Notes under the pieces: generated by a model
Databases searched by the model: none
Seen by the model: the letters and a program-made list of their open reading frames with translations, nothing else
Told to the model about the DNA's origin: nothing
From: JAWKUK01 sp964402175
GTDB lineage: Bacteria; Planctomycetota; UBA1135; GCA-002686595
Assembly: GCA_964402175.1 (NCBI GenBank)
Contig: CAYOBN010000005.1
Span: 1 to 64,000 of the forward strand
Length of the DNA: 64,000 nucleotides
Reading direction: 5' to 3'
Translations under genes and position numbers: made by a program
Shown: piece by piece, positions 19,642-28,277 of the stretch
Position numbering within the stretch: the stretch's first letter is position 1
Layout of the letters: each line of letters opens with the position of its first letter

Positions 19642-21480
19642 TCAGCGTTTGCCCGTCAGCCGTTCGAGCAGCCCGCCGATGGCCTTCGTGGTCTCCGCGT
19701 CTTTCTCGACGAGCTTGGCGATCTTGTCGACCGCATACAGCACGGTCGTGTGGTCGCGGCCGCCGAAGTACCCGCCGATCTCCTCCAGCGAGTGCCGCGT
19801 GATGCGCCGGGCGAGGAACATCGCGACCTGTCGCGGGAACGCGATCGCCGCGGTCCGGCGCTTCGACTGCAGGTCGGAGAGCTTCACCGAGAAGTGGCTC
19901 GTCACGGTCGCGATGATGTCGTCCATCGTCGGCGCGCCGCGCTGGACCTCGATCAGGTCGGCGAGGGCGTTGCGCGCGAGCGCGACGTCGATCGTCTGGG
20001 CGGTGATGCCAGCATAGCCTAGCAGGCGCGTCACCGCCCCTTCGAGCTCGCGCACGTTCTCCTCGATGTGCTCGGCGATGAACTGCGCCACCTCGTCGGG
20101 CACCTCGCGGCTGCGCTCGCGCCCCTTGCGCTTGACGATCGCGACGCGCGTCTCGAAACACGGCGGCGAGACTTCGGTCACCATGCCCCACTTGAAGCGC
20201 GACACGAGGCGGTCCTGCAGCGTCGGGATGTCCTTCGGCGGCGAATCCGAGGACAACACGATCTGCTTGCCTGCGTTGTAGAGCGTGTTGAACGTGTGGA
20301 AGAACTCCTCCTGCGTGCGCTCCTTGTTCGCGAGGAGCTGGATGTCGTCCACGACCAGCACGTCGACGTTGCGGTACTTCTCGCGGAAGCCGATCAGGTC
20401 GCCGTTCTCGAGCGCGTTGATGAAGTGGTTGACGAAGGTCTCGCAGGACAGGTAGAGGATCCGCGCGCCGGGCTGGCGCTCGAGGATCATGAAACAGAGC
20501 GCCTGCAAGAGGTGCGTCTTGCCGACCCCCACACGCCCGTGCAGGAAGAGCGGGTTGTAGGCGCGGCCCGGGTGCTCGGCCGAGCCCATCGCCGCGGCGT
20601 GCGCGAACCGATTGCACGGACCGACGACGTAGTTCTCGAAGGTGTAACGCGGGTTGAGGACGATGTCGCTGTTCGAGTGCAGCAGCGCATCGCGGCCCGT
20701 GATGCCGGTCTCTTCGCGGTCGCGCGCGACGCGGCTCGGGATCGCGCTGCGCGGGGCCCCATCGAGCGGTACACCTGGGGGAGCGCTCGCGGTCGCGCTC
20801 CAAGCTGCACCCTGTGTTGCACCCTGCTGTGTAGCGTGATGGTGCGAGCTCTGTGGGCCGGCGCCCGCCAGAGGGCCAGGCTGCGCCCGCGCCACCTGTG
20901 CGTCGAGCGCGCCTTGCCCCCCGGCGTCGGCCAGCGGCGGCGGGCTGCCCGCGAGGGGCGGCGCACCATGTTCGACCGCGGCCTCCGGATCGACGCGCAG
21001 CTCGACGCGGCGCTTCATCCCGAGGCTCGCGTGCACCGCGGCGGCCATCGGCTCGAGGTAGTAGCTCGACAGCCACTCGCGCGCGAACTCGTTCGGGACC
21101 GCGAACGTCGCGCTGCGCTCGTCGAGGCGCACGAGGCGCACACGGCGGAACCACGTCGTGAACTGCTCTGGCGAGAGGCGCCGCGCGAGCGACGCCGCGA
21201 TCGCGGCGGAGAGCTCGTACAAGGCCGCGCCTTCGGCGACGGGCGCGCTGCCGTCCTCCGCCGGGGTGACCTGGTGCAGGTCGTGGCGCAGCTCGCCTTC
21301 TGGCGGATCCGCGGGTTCGGCGGTGCCTCGGTATCCGAGGTCCAAGCCGCGGCCGGCCGGTGCGGGGGCGAGCTCGCCGCGCGGCGACCCGGAAAGTGCG
21401 GCTTCGTGCCACGGGAGCGCGCCCGGCTGGGGGCGCTCGTCGAAGCCCGTGTGGCGAGCGGACGGGTCGAGGGGGGACAT
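19642..21480 (-). CDS. dnaA: Chromosomal replication initiator DnaA
   Basis: The product has 612 residues. There is an unusual N-terminal extension of about 85 Pro/Gly/Ala-rich residues before domain I (YELSAAIAASLARRLSPEQFTTWFRRVRL). A long, low-complexity domain II of roughly 100 residues follows, and then the AAA+ domain beginning NPRYTFENYVVG with Walker A GRVGVGKTHLLQ and Walker B LVVDDIQLLANKE. Domain IV ends with FGGRDHTTVLYAVDKI, the box-binding signature. The start ATG at 21480 follows a GGAG at about 5 nt, but the N-terminal extension leaves some doubt. DnaA unwinds the origin. Confidence 0.95.
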   Translation of the reverse strand: MSPLDPSARHTGFDERPQPGALPWHEAALSGSPRGELAPAPAGRGLDLGYRGTAEPADPPEGELRHDLHQVTPAEDGSAPVAEGAALYELSAAIAASLARRLSPEQFTTWFRRVRLVRLDERSATFAVPNEFAREWLSSYYLEPMAAAVHASLGMKRRVELRVDPEAAVEHGAPPLAGSPPPLADAGGQGALDAQVARAQPGPLAGAGPQSSHHHATQQGATQGAAWSATASAPPGVPLDGAPRSAIPSRVARDREETGITGRDALLHSNSDIVLNPRYTFENYVVGPCNRFAHAAAMGSAEHPGRAYNPLFLHGRVGVGKTHLLQALCFMILERQPGARILYLSCETFVNHFINALENGDLIGFREKYRNVDVLVVDDIQLLANKERTQEEFFHTFNTLYNAGKQIVLSSDSPPKDIPTLQDRLVSRFKWGMVTEVSPPCFETRVAIVKRKGRERSREVPDEVAQFIAEHIEENVRELEGAVTRLLGYAGITAQTIDVALARNALADLIEVQRGAPTMDDIIATVTSHFSVKLSDLQSKRRTAAIAFPRQVAMFLARRITRHSLEEIGGYFGGRDHTTVLYAVDKIAKLVEKDAETTKAIGGLLERLTGKR

Positions 21481-21681
21481 GCTCCAGTAGTGGCGGGGGG
21501 GACAGGACCCAGGGGCGGTGCGAGGCCCGGCGGGTGGGGAAGCGGAGGAGGAGCGCGGCGCACGGCAAAGCCCCGGGGGGGAGGCGCACGCCGTGTGCCA
21601 GGGAGGGATTACAAACCTGCCGGCGACCCCCGTCAACGCGGCGTTGTGGACGTTTCGCGCGCAGCCCGCTGGGGCAGGGGG

Positions 21682-22824
21682 TTACGACGCTTTACCCAGA
21701 GTTCTCGACAAGATCTCCACAGCGTGTGCAATCTCCGCGTCGCTGGTCGCACGCCCCGTGGAGATCCGCAGTCCCGCGCGGGCCTCCTCGGGGCCCAGGC
21801 CGAGGGCCAGCAGCACGTGCGAGGGCTCCAGCGACCCGCTGGCGCAGGCCGAGCCCGCCGAGACCGCGAGCCCAGCCAGGTCCAGCCGCGTGACGAGGGT
21901 CCGTCCGTCCACACGGGGCACATGGATGTTCAGGGTGTTGGGCAAGCGCTGGGGGTCATCCAGCGGCGGTCCGAGCAGGCGCGCATCGGGCACCGCCTTT
22001 TGCACGCCCCTCCACAGGTTTTCCACATGCTTTCGGGCCCGCTCGGCGTAGGCGGCGCGCTCTGCGAGCGCCCCTTCGACGGCGACGGCCAGCGCGACCG
22101 CGCCCGCGACGTTCTCGGTGCCGGGCCGCAGCCCGCCCTCCTGGCCGCCCCCCAGAACGAGCGGTCGGAGCGCCGTCCCGCGCCGCCGCACGAGCGCCCC
22201 GATGCCGACCGGCCCGCCGACCTTGTGGCCCGACAGGCTCGCCAGGTCCACCCCGGCGAGGGCCAGCGGCACCTTGCCGAGGGCCTGGACCGCGTCCGTG
22301 TGCAGCCGCGGTCGTCGCCGCCCGTAGCGCTCCGCGAGCCGCGCGCCCAGGGCGACGACGTCGACCGTGGTGCCGAGCTCGTTGTTCGCTGCCATCACCG
22401 AGACGAGCGCCGCGCCCTCCGCCGCCGCGACGACGGCTTCGAGGTCGGGGCGCCCCGCGGCGTCGACGGCCACGAGGCGCAGCGGGTGCCCCTCTGCCGC
22501 GAGCCGCCGGGCGGGCTCCAGCACCGCGGAGTGCTCCACCGGCGTCGTGACGAGCGCCGCACCCGGCCCCGCCGCACCGAGCACACCCGACAGCGCCAGG
22601 TTGTTCGCTTCGGTCCCGCCCGACGTGAACACGAGGTCGTCTTCGTGCACACCGAGGGCCGCCGCCAGCCGCTCCCGCGCATCGTCGAGGAGCGCGCGCG
22701 CCGTGCGCCCCTCCGCATGGATCGACGAGGGGTTGCCTTGCAGCGCGTCGAGCGCCGCGAGCAGCGCCTCCCGCGCCGCCGGCGCGAGCGGTGTCGTCGC
22801 GTTGTGATCCAGGTGGACGCGCAT
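21682..22824 (-). CDS. Cysteine desulfurase (IscS/NifS family)
   Basis: The product has 380 residues and is PLP-dependent. It has FTSGGTEANNLAL, the HAD/VxH-type stretch TTPVEHSAVLEP, the Schiff-base lysine in SLSGHKVGGPVG and the catalytic cysteine in VSAGSACASGSLEPSHVL, so it appears functional. It removes sulfur from L-cysteine as a persulfide for Fe-S clusters or thiolated tRNA. Its ATG at 22824 lies two bases after the bshA stop (TGAGGATG), pointing to coupled translation. A TTG nine bases upstream is an alternative. Being linked with bacillithiol genes fits a thiol or Fe-S theme. Subtype within the family is not resolved. Confidence 0.9.
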   Translation of the reverse strand: MRVHLDHNATTPLAPAAREALLAALDALQGNPSSIHAEGRTARALLDDARERLAAALGVHEDDLVFTSGGTEANNLALSGVLGAAGPGAALVTTPVEHSAVLEPARRLAAEGHPLRLVAVDAAGRPDLEAVVAAAEGAALVSVMAANNELGTTVDVVALGARLAERYGRRRPRLHTDAVQALGKVPLALAGVDLASLSGHKVGGPVGIGALVRRRGTALRPLVLGGGQEGGLRPGTENVAGAVALAVAVEGALAERAAYAERARKHVENLWRGVQKAVPDARLLGPPLDDPQRLPNTLNIHVPRVDGRTLVTRLDLAGLAVSAGSACASGSLEPSHVLLALGLGPEEARAGLRISTGRATSDAEIAHAVEILSRTLGKAS

Positions 22825-22826
22825 CC

Positions 22827-23987
22827 TCAACAATCGGGGGTCGAGCCCGGAACGGACGTCGGGCGCTGCAGCACCCGGTGGTACAGGGCCACGTAGCGCT
22901 CGACGACGGCGCGGCGCTCGAAGCGCGCCGCGGCGGCGGCGCGGGCGGCGCGGCCCATCTCTGCCGAACGCTCACGGTTCGACAGCAGCGCGACGAGCGC
23001 CCGCGTGTACGCCGCGCGGTCATCGACCGGGACGAGCACACCGGTCGCGCCGTCGTCGATCACCTCGCCGACACCGCCGACCCGCGTCGCGAGCACCGGC
23101 ACCGCGCACGCCATCGCTTCGAGCGCCGACAGCCCGAAGGACTCTTCGGTGCTCGCGAGGCAGAACACGTCCGCGGGTGCGAGCAGCTCCGGCAGCGCAT
23201 CGCGCATCCCGAGGAACGTGACCCGATCGCAGAAGCCGCGCGCGCGCGCGATCCGGCGCGCTTCGTCCTGATCCGGACCGTCGCCCACCAGCACGAGGCG
23301 CGCGTCGATCTCGCGCAGCGCGTCGCCGAACGCTTCGACGAGGAACGGCACACGCTTCACGCGCCGGAAGTTCGAGACGTGCACGGCGGTGGGCGGGCCA
23401 GCGCGGCGGGGCGCGGGCTGGAACTCGTCCACGTCGACGAAGTTCGGGATGACTTCGATCCCGCAGGCCGGCGTGTCGACGAAGTTGGCCGCCGTGCGCC
23501 GCGCGAGGTCGAACGAGACCGAAGTGACCGCATCGCTCGCCGTGAGCGCGTACTGCGTCAGCGGCGCGTAGGAGGGGTCGTTGCCGACGAGCGTGATGTC
23601 CGTGCCGTGCACGGTGGTGATGACCCGCGGCGTGGGCTCGTTGCGCGCCCAGCGCGCGGCTTCGCGCGCGACGAGCGCGCTGACGGCGTGCGGGATCGCG
23701 TAGTGCGCGTGCACGATGTCGAGCCGCTCGCTGCGGTGCACATCGAGGATGCGCGACGTGATCGCCAGGTCGTGCGGCGGCGACTCGAACAGGGGATACG
23801 GGATGCCTTGCGCGACATGCACCTCGATCGGCTGCGACGCGCGCGCGAGGCGCGGCGGCACCGCGTGGGAGAAGAGGTGCACGCGGTGTCCGAGCTCCGC
23901 CAGGGTGATCGCGAGCTCGCTCGCGACGACGCCCGAGCCGCCGTAGGTCGGGTGACAGACGATGCCGATTCGGAGCGGGGCGGACAT
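22827..23987 (-). CDS. bshA: N-acetyl-alpha-D-glucosaminyl L-malate synthase (bacillithiol pathway)
   Basis: The product has 386 residues and is a GT4-type glycosyltransferase. It begins LRIGIVCHPTYGGSGVVASELAITLAELGH, contains the family-specific HYAIPHAVSALVAREA and TTVHGTDITLVGNDPSY, and has the donor-site ESFGLSALEAMACAVPVLATRVGGVGEVI. These features specifically match BshA, which joins UDP-GlcNAc and L-malate in the first step of bacillithiol synthesis. bshB1 and bshC lie a few genes upstream on the same strand, which strongly supports the call. The gene follows parA by 47 nt and is followed at once by the cysteine desulfurase. Confidence 0.93.
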   Translation of the reverse strand: MSAPLRIGIVCHPTYGGSGVVASELAITLAELGHRVHLFSHAVPPRLARASQPIEVHVAQGIPYPLFESPPHDLAITSRILDVHRSERLDIVHAHYAIPHAVSALVAREAARWARNEPTPRVITTVHGTDITLVGNDPSYAPLTQYALTASDAVTSVSFDLARRTAANFVDTPACGIEVIPNFVDVDEFQPAPRRAGPPTAVHVSNFRRVKRVPFLVEAFGDALREIDARLVLVGDGPDQDEARRIARARGFCDRVTFLGMRDALPELLAPADVFCLASTEESFGLSALEAMACAVPVLATRVGGVGEVIDDGATGVLVPVDDRAAYTRALVALLSNRERSAEMGRAARAAAAARFERRAVVERYVALYHRVLQRPTSVPGSTPDC

Positions 23988-24034
23988 CGGAGAGGGGCCT
24001 TCGGCCGTGGGGTTCTACGCGGAGCGCTCGAGGA

Positions 24035-25749
24035 TCACGCCGTGCGCGGCCCGCGGCGCGACGGCAGCACGGCCCGCTCGGCGCCGTGGGCGCGCAGCGG
24101 GTTCTTGATCTGCAGCGTGCGCGGCGGCGCGGGGATCAGCACGTCGACGGCCTCGGTGGGGCGCCGCGGCTCCGGCGCGGGCGGCGGCTCGACGGGGCGA
24201 GGCTCCGCGCAGGGCTCTTCCGCCGAAGCGCTCGCGATGGCGGGCGCCGCGTCCTCGGTGTCTGCGACCGCAGCGACGAGGCGCTGCTCGGTCTCCGCAG
24301 CGGTCGCTGCGGCGTGGGCGGTGTCGTCCGTCGCCTCGGTCGCCGGGAGAGGTGCGGACTCGGCGGGCGCGAGGGCTTCGAGCGCCGCCGGTTCGGTCTC
24401 GCAGGGCGCAGCGAGCGCGGGCTCGGCGGGTGACGCTGCAGCGACCTCCGCGAGCTTCTCCGGGCAGGACTGCTCTGCGTCGTGCTCGACAGCGCCCAGC
24501 GGCTCCTCTTCGAGCGCGACCGCAATGCTCAGCGCAGCCGCTGCGGCAGCCGTCGATTCCGCCGCCGGCTTCGCCGACGGAGTCAACGTGACTTCGAGCA
24601 GCTCGGAGCCCGGCGCGAGCGTCGCAGCGGTCGCGCTGGCTTCGGCGGCTGGATCTCCTTGGAGAGGGGCATCGGCTTCCGCAGCGGCCGCTGGCGCCGC
24701 GCTCTCCGTGTCCTCCGCGCTTTCGGGGCCGTCCGCGCNNNNNNNNNNNNNNNNNNNNNNNNNNNNNNNNNNNNNNNNNNNNNNNNNNNNNNNNNNNNNN
24801 NNNNNNNNNNNNNNNNNNNNNNNNNNNNNNNNNNNNNNTCCGCGCTTTCGGGGCCGTCCGCGCGCCGCGGCGGCGCTTCCGGCAGCGGGCGCGCAGCGAG
24901 CGCCCGTTCGACCGCGTCGACGTCCGGCGTCGGCAGCGCCTTCCGCGCGAGCTCGGGGTCGAGCGCCTCGCGCGCGATCACCTCCGCCGCGACCCGCAGG
25001 TGGTCCTTGGCGCCCGGGGAATCGGGCGCGTACTCGAAGATCGTCTGGCCGAAGCTCGGGCACTCCGCGAGCTTCACGTTCTTGCCGATCGTCTGCTTGA
25101 ACGACTGCTCGGGGAAGTGCGCCCGCAGCTCCGCCAGGACCTCGCGCGCGAGGCGCAAGCGGTTGTCGTAGAGGCACGCGAGCACGCCGGTGATCTCGAG
25201 CGCCGGATTCAGCTTCCGGCGCAGGAGCTGCACGACCTCGACGAGCTTCGACAGCCCTTGCAGCGCGAAGAACTCGGTCTGCACGGCGATCAGCACCTCG
25301 TTCGCCGCGGCGAGGCCGTTCACGGACAGGAGGCCGAGGCTCGGCGGGTTGTCGATCAACACGTAATCGACGGGCTCTTCGCCGTCGCGGGCCGCGTGTG
25401 CGGCCGCCCAGTCCTCGAGCGCGTCGCGCAGGATCGTCTCGCGCCCGATCGCGCTCGCGAGCTCGAGCTCCGCGCCCGACAGATCGAGGTGCGCGGGCAA
25501 GAGCCACAGGTTCGGCGTCGCCGTCGCACGCACGGCGTCCGCGACCGCCGTCGCGCCGACCAGCACCGAATACGACGAAGGCTCACCCGGCCCGAGGTCC
25601 ACACCGAGGTTCGTCGACGCGTTCGCCTGCGGGTCCATGTCGACCACCAGCACCCGCCGTCCGAGCCGCGCGAGGGCGGCCCCGAGGTTCACCGCGGTGG
25701 TGGTCTTTCCGACGCCACCTTTCTGGTTGATGATCGCGATGCGCCGCAT
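24035..25749 (-). CDS. parA: ParA-type chromosome-partition ATPase with long acidic C-terminal tail (crosses assembly gap)
   Basis: The N-terminal ~265 residues are a ParA/Soj ATPase: deviant Walker A KGGVGKTT at residues 10-17, VVDMDPQANASTNLG, VDYVLIDNPPSLGLLSVNGL, and VQTEFFALQGLSKL. The frame then enters a 100-N gap (24739-24838). The 25 bases on each side of the gap are identical. If they are merged as a single copy, the reading frame continues to a TGA at 24035, giving 529 residues with a ~240-residue Ala/Glu/Pro-rich acidic tail. ParA drives segregation with ParB, whose gene lies about 10 kb away on the other strand. ParA lies inside the bacillithiol block. Confidence 0.9.
24739..24838. 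other. Assembly gap of 100 N
   Basis: A block of exactly 100 N lies within parA. Its flanks, 24714-24738 and 24839-24863, are the same 25-nt sequence. This is what a scaffolder leaves when two contig ends overlap but are not merged. Joining them removes 125 bases and restores one open parA frame. Confidence 0.95.
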
Positions 25750-25848
25750 GGAGCGCGGGATTCTACGCCTTTGGCGCCCCTCGCGTACTGCGCTGCGCGC
25801 CCGCGGATTTTCCCGTGCAGCAGGCGCAGAGCCCGGCCTGCTTCGAGC

Positions 25849-26574
25849 TCAGCGTACGAGCAAGCGCAGCAGCGGATCGGCGGCCCCGAGGGGCTCTTCG
25901 CACAGGAGCGGCTCGCCGTACCGCACTCCGATCGCCTCGCCGAAGGCGCGCGCTTTCGTCTCCATCCGCTCGAGGATGTCGGCGCGGTAGAGGAAATGCC
26001 GACCGTCGTCGCCCGGGTCCTCGGGGCGGAGCTGGCTGCCGTAGGCTTCGACGGCGGCGACCTTCTGCGGCCAGACGTCCGTGATGTCGACGATGAGGGT
26101 CGGCTCGAAGCGGCGGTGGCTCATGAACCGCGCCAAACGCCCCGGCCGGCGCGCCGCGGCGCCCCCGTCCTGCTCGGCGAGGCGCCGCAGACCCGACAGG
26201 TACCAGGCCTCGCGCGCGAGGCGACCCGACGCCACGTGGTCGGGGTGGGGGTCCTCTTCGTGGTGCGCCAGCACCACGTCGGGGGCGAGCCGTCGCAGGT
26301 GCCGGGCGAGCTCCTCGCGCGCCGCCACCGTGGCCTCCACCCGGCCGTCCGGCTGGTCCAGGTTCCCGCGCCACGCGAGCCCCAGGAGGGCCGTCGCCGC
26401 CGCCGCCTCCGCGTCGCGGTCCGCGCGTGTCCCACGCGACCCGAGCTCGCCGCGGGTGATGTCGAGCACTCCGACCCGAGCCCCCGCCGCCACCAGCCGC
26501 GCCAGCGTGCCCCCCACGGAGATTTCGGCGTCGTCGGGGTGCGCGGCGATCACGAGCAGGTCGAGTTTGGTCAT
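25849..26574 (-). CDS. bshB1: PIG-L-family deacetylase, bacillithiol GlcNAc-malate deacetylase
   Basis: The product has 241 residues. It has the zinc-site motif AHPDDAE at residues 11-17 and a second ligand motif HPDH in HHEEDPHPDHVASGR. BshB1-like features include LDITRGELGSRGT, LGLAWRGNLDQPDGR, RFMSHRRFEPTLIVDI and AYGSQL. This family hydrolyses the N-acetyl group of GlcNAc-malate, the second bacillithiol step. The start ATG overlaps the bshC stop by four bases, so both are likely translated together. Related deacetylases of mycothiol or lipoglycan metabolism share the fold, but neighbours favour BshB1. Confidence 0.92.
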   Translation of the reverse strand: MTKLDLLVIAAHPDDAEISVGGTLARLVAAGARVGVLDITRGELGSRGTRADRDAEAAAATALLGLAWRGNLDQPDGRVEATVAAREELARHLRRLAPDVVLAHHEEDPHPDHVASGRLAREAWYLSGLRRLAEQDGGAAARRPGRLARFMSHRRFEPTLIVDITDVWPQKVAAVEAYGSQLRPEDPGDDGRHFLYRADILERMETKARAFGEAIGVRYGEPLLCEEPLGAADPLLRLLVR

Positions 26575-28277
26575 TCGTTCGGGTCCTCGGGGCTCGTTTC
26601 GCCCGCGCCGCCGCTTTGGATGTGGACGACGACGTGCTCCTGGCCAAAAGCGGGCAATTCTTCGTAGAGGACGTCCACGAGGGCGCGGCCGTAACGCGCG
26701 ACGAACTGGAAGGGCCCGAGGACCCGCTCCTGGGGCAGGCCGCGCGGCCCCAGCGCCGAGTTGATTCGGCGCACATGGCGCTCGCCTTTACCGCTGCGGT
26801 TCTTGTGCACCCGCTCGGCTTTCTCCGCCACCTTCTCGACGCTGCCGCGGATCTGCTCGGCGGCTTTCTTCAGGCCGATCGCGAGGGCCGGCTCCAACTC
26901 CGCGAGCGCAGCCCGGTGCACCAGCACGAGCTTCGCAGCTTCGTCCGCCGAAGCGCGCAGCGCTGCGATCACCGCGGGCCCCGTGGAGCTGTCGCCCTCC
27001 GGTGCATAACCCCCGCGCAGCGCGATCGCCTCGGCCACATCGAGCTCGCAGCGCTCCAGCGCGAACCGCGTCTCGTCATCGACGAGCGTGCAGCCGATGC
27101 GCGGCACGAACGGTGTGCGCCGCAGCCCCGCCAGATCGCGCAGAGGGCCGAGCTGCGCGTGGTACGCCAGCTCGCCCGCGCCCCCGACGTAGGCGCACGT
27201 CGGCAGAACAGCGTCTTGCACGAGCGGGCGCAGCAAGGCGCCGGCGCTCCATGCTTCGGGCTCCTGCACGATCTCCGCCGCCAGTTCGGCGCGTGTACGC
27301 GAGCCGAGCTCGCCGTCGTAGCGGAAGCCTTCACCGCCGAGCCGCAGCGCGCTGCGCCCGCGCGCGGGATCGTGCCGGAAGACGAGCGCCGCACCCTGCG
27401 CGCTCCCGCCCGCTGGGTCACCGAGCGCTGGGTCGCCAAGCGCTGGGATCGCGACGGATAGGCCCGCTGCGCGGAGCGCGCGCTCTCCCGCGCCGAGCGC
27501 GCCGCCGACGTCCCGCCCGACGAGCTGCGCCAGCTCGTGCGAGAGGAGCCCGCGCACCCACTGCGGCTCCAACACCACGAGGCCGTGTTCGCCGAGCAGC
27601 TCGCTGAACGCGCGGGTCAGCGTGCGCGCCAGCGATTCACCCTCGCGCGGCAGGAACAGGTCCAGCGCCGCATCGGCGCCGGGGTGTTCTTCGACGATCT
27701 GGCGCAGTTGGGCGCGCAGCGCGGGCAACCGGTGCACCTCCGCGGAGAGCGCGAGCTCACCGATCGGGACACGGCCCGAGCCCATCCCGGCGAGCCCGAC
27801 CTTCTGCAGGTCGTTGTTGCGGTTCAACAGCCACGCGTGGTGCACCTCGGCGATGTCGTGGTCGTCGGCGTGGTTCCAGAAGATCGGGACGACGGGCGAG
27901 CCCCACTTGCGCGACAGCTCCGTCGCGATCCGGCACGCTTGGATCGCCTTGTAGAGGCTGTACAGCGGGCTGGCGAGGAACCCCGGCTGTTGGCCGGTGA
28001 CGACGGCGAACGTGCCCTCGCGCTCGAGCGTGCGCAGAGACGTGTCGACCCGCGAAGGCACGCCCTCCGCGCCGAGCGCGCCTTCGAGCCCAGCGCGCAA
28101 CGCAGCGGCTAGAACGCCGCGCGCGCCGACCCCGAGCGTCTCGCCCGGCCTCGGAATGTCCGCCGAATCGAGCGCGATCGGGAGCGGGCCGAACGCCGGC
28201 CCGGCCGCGAACGCGGCGCGGGTCAGCGGCGCTGCGCCCAGCACATCGGCGGACAAGCGTTGGAGGCGGACCTGCAT
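26571..28277 (-). CDS. bshC: Bacillithiol synthase (cysteine-adding enzyme)
   Basis: The product has 568 residues, slightly longer than the common ~540. Characteristic stretches include FAVVTGQQPGFLASPLYSLYKAIQACRIA, PVVPIFWNHADDHDIAEVHHAWLLN and LPTCAYVGGAGELAYHAQLGPL. BshC adds cysteine to glucosaminyl-malate in the last step of bacillithiol synthesis. A heptad-rich coiled-coil region occurs at about residues 465-510. The ATG at 28277 overlaps the pyrF stop by one base (TGATG). A GTG at 28280 would give a four-base overlap and is the alternative start. With bshA and bshB1 it completes the pathway. Confidence 0.93.
   Translation of the reverse strand: MQVRLQRLSADVLGAAPLTRAAFAAGPAFGPLPIALDSADIPRPGETLGVGARGVLAAALRAGLEGALGAEGVPSRVDTSLRTLEREGTFAVVTGQQPGFLASPLYSLYKAIQACRIATELSRKWGSPVVPIFWNHADDHDIAEVHHAWLLNRNNDLQKVGLAGMGSGRVPIGELALSAEVHRLPALRAQLRQIVEEHPGADAALDLFLPREGESLARTLTRAFSELLGEHGLVVLEPQWVRGLLSHELAQLVGRDVGGALGAGERALRAAGLSVAIPALGDPALGDPAGGSAQGAALVFRHDPARGRSALRLGGEGFRYDGELGSRTRAELAAEIVQEPEAWSAGALLRPLVQDAVLPTCAYVGGAGELAYHAQLGPLRDLAGLRRTPFVPRIGCTLVDDETRFALERCELDVAEAIALRGGYAPEGDSSTGPAVIAALRASADEAAKLVLVHRAALAELEPALAIGLKKAAEQIRGSVEKVAEKAERVHKNRSGKGERHVRRINSALGPRGLPQERVLGPFQFVARYGRALVDVLYEELPAFGQEHVVVHIQSGGAGETSPEDPNE

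Noticed and set aside
20068..22896. Plus-strand 942-codon frame opposite dnaA and the desulfurase
   Set aside because: Shadow of two firmly identified minus-strand genes.
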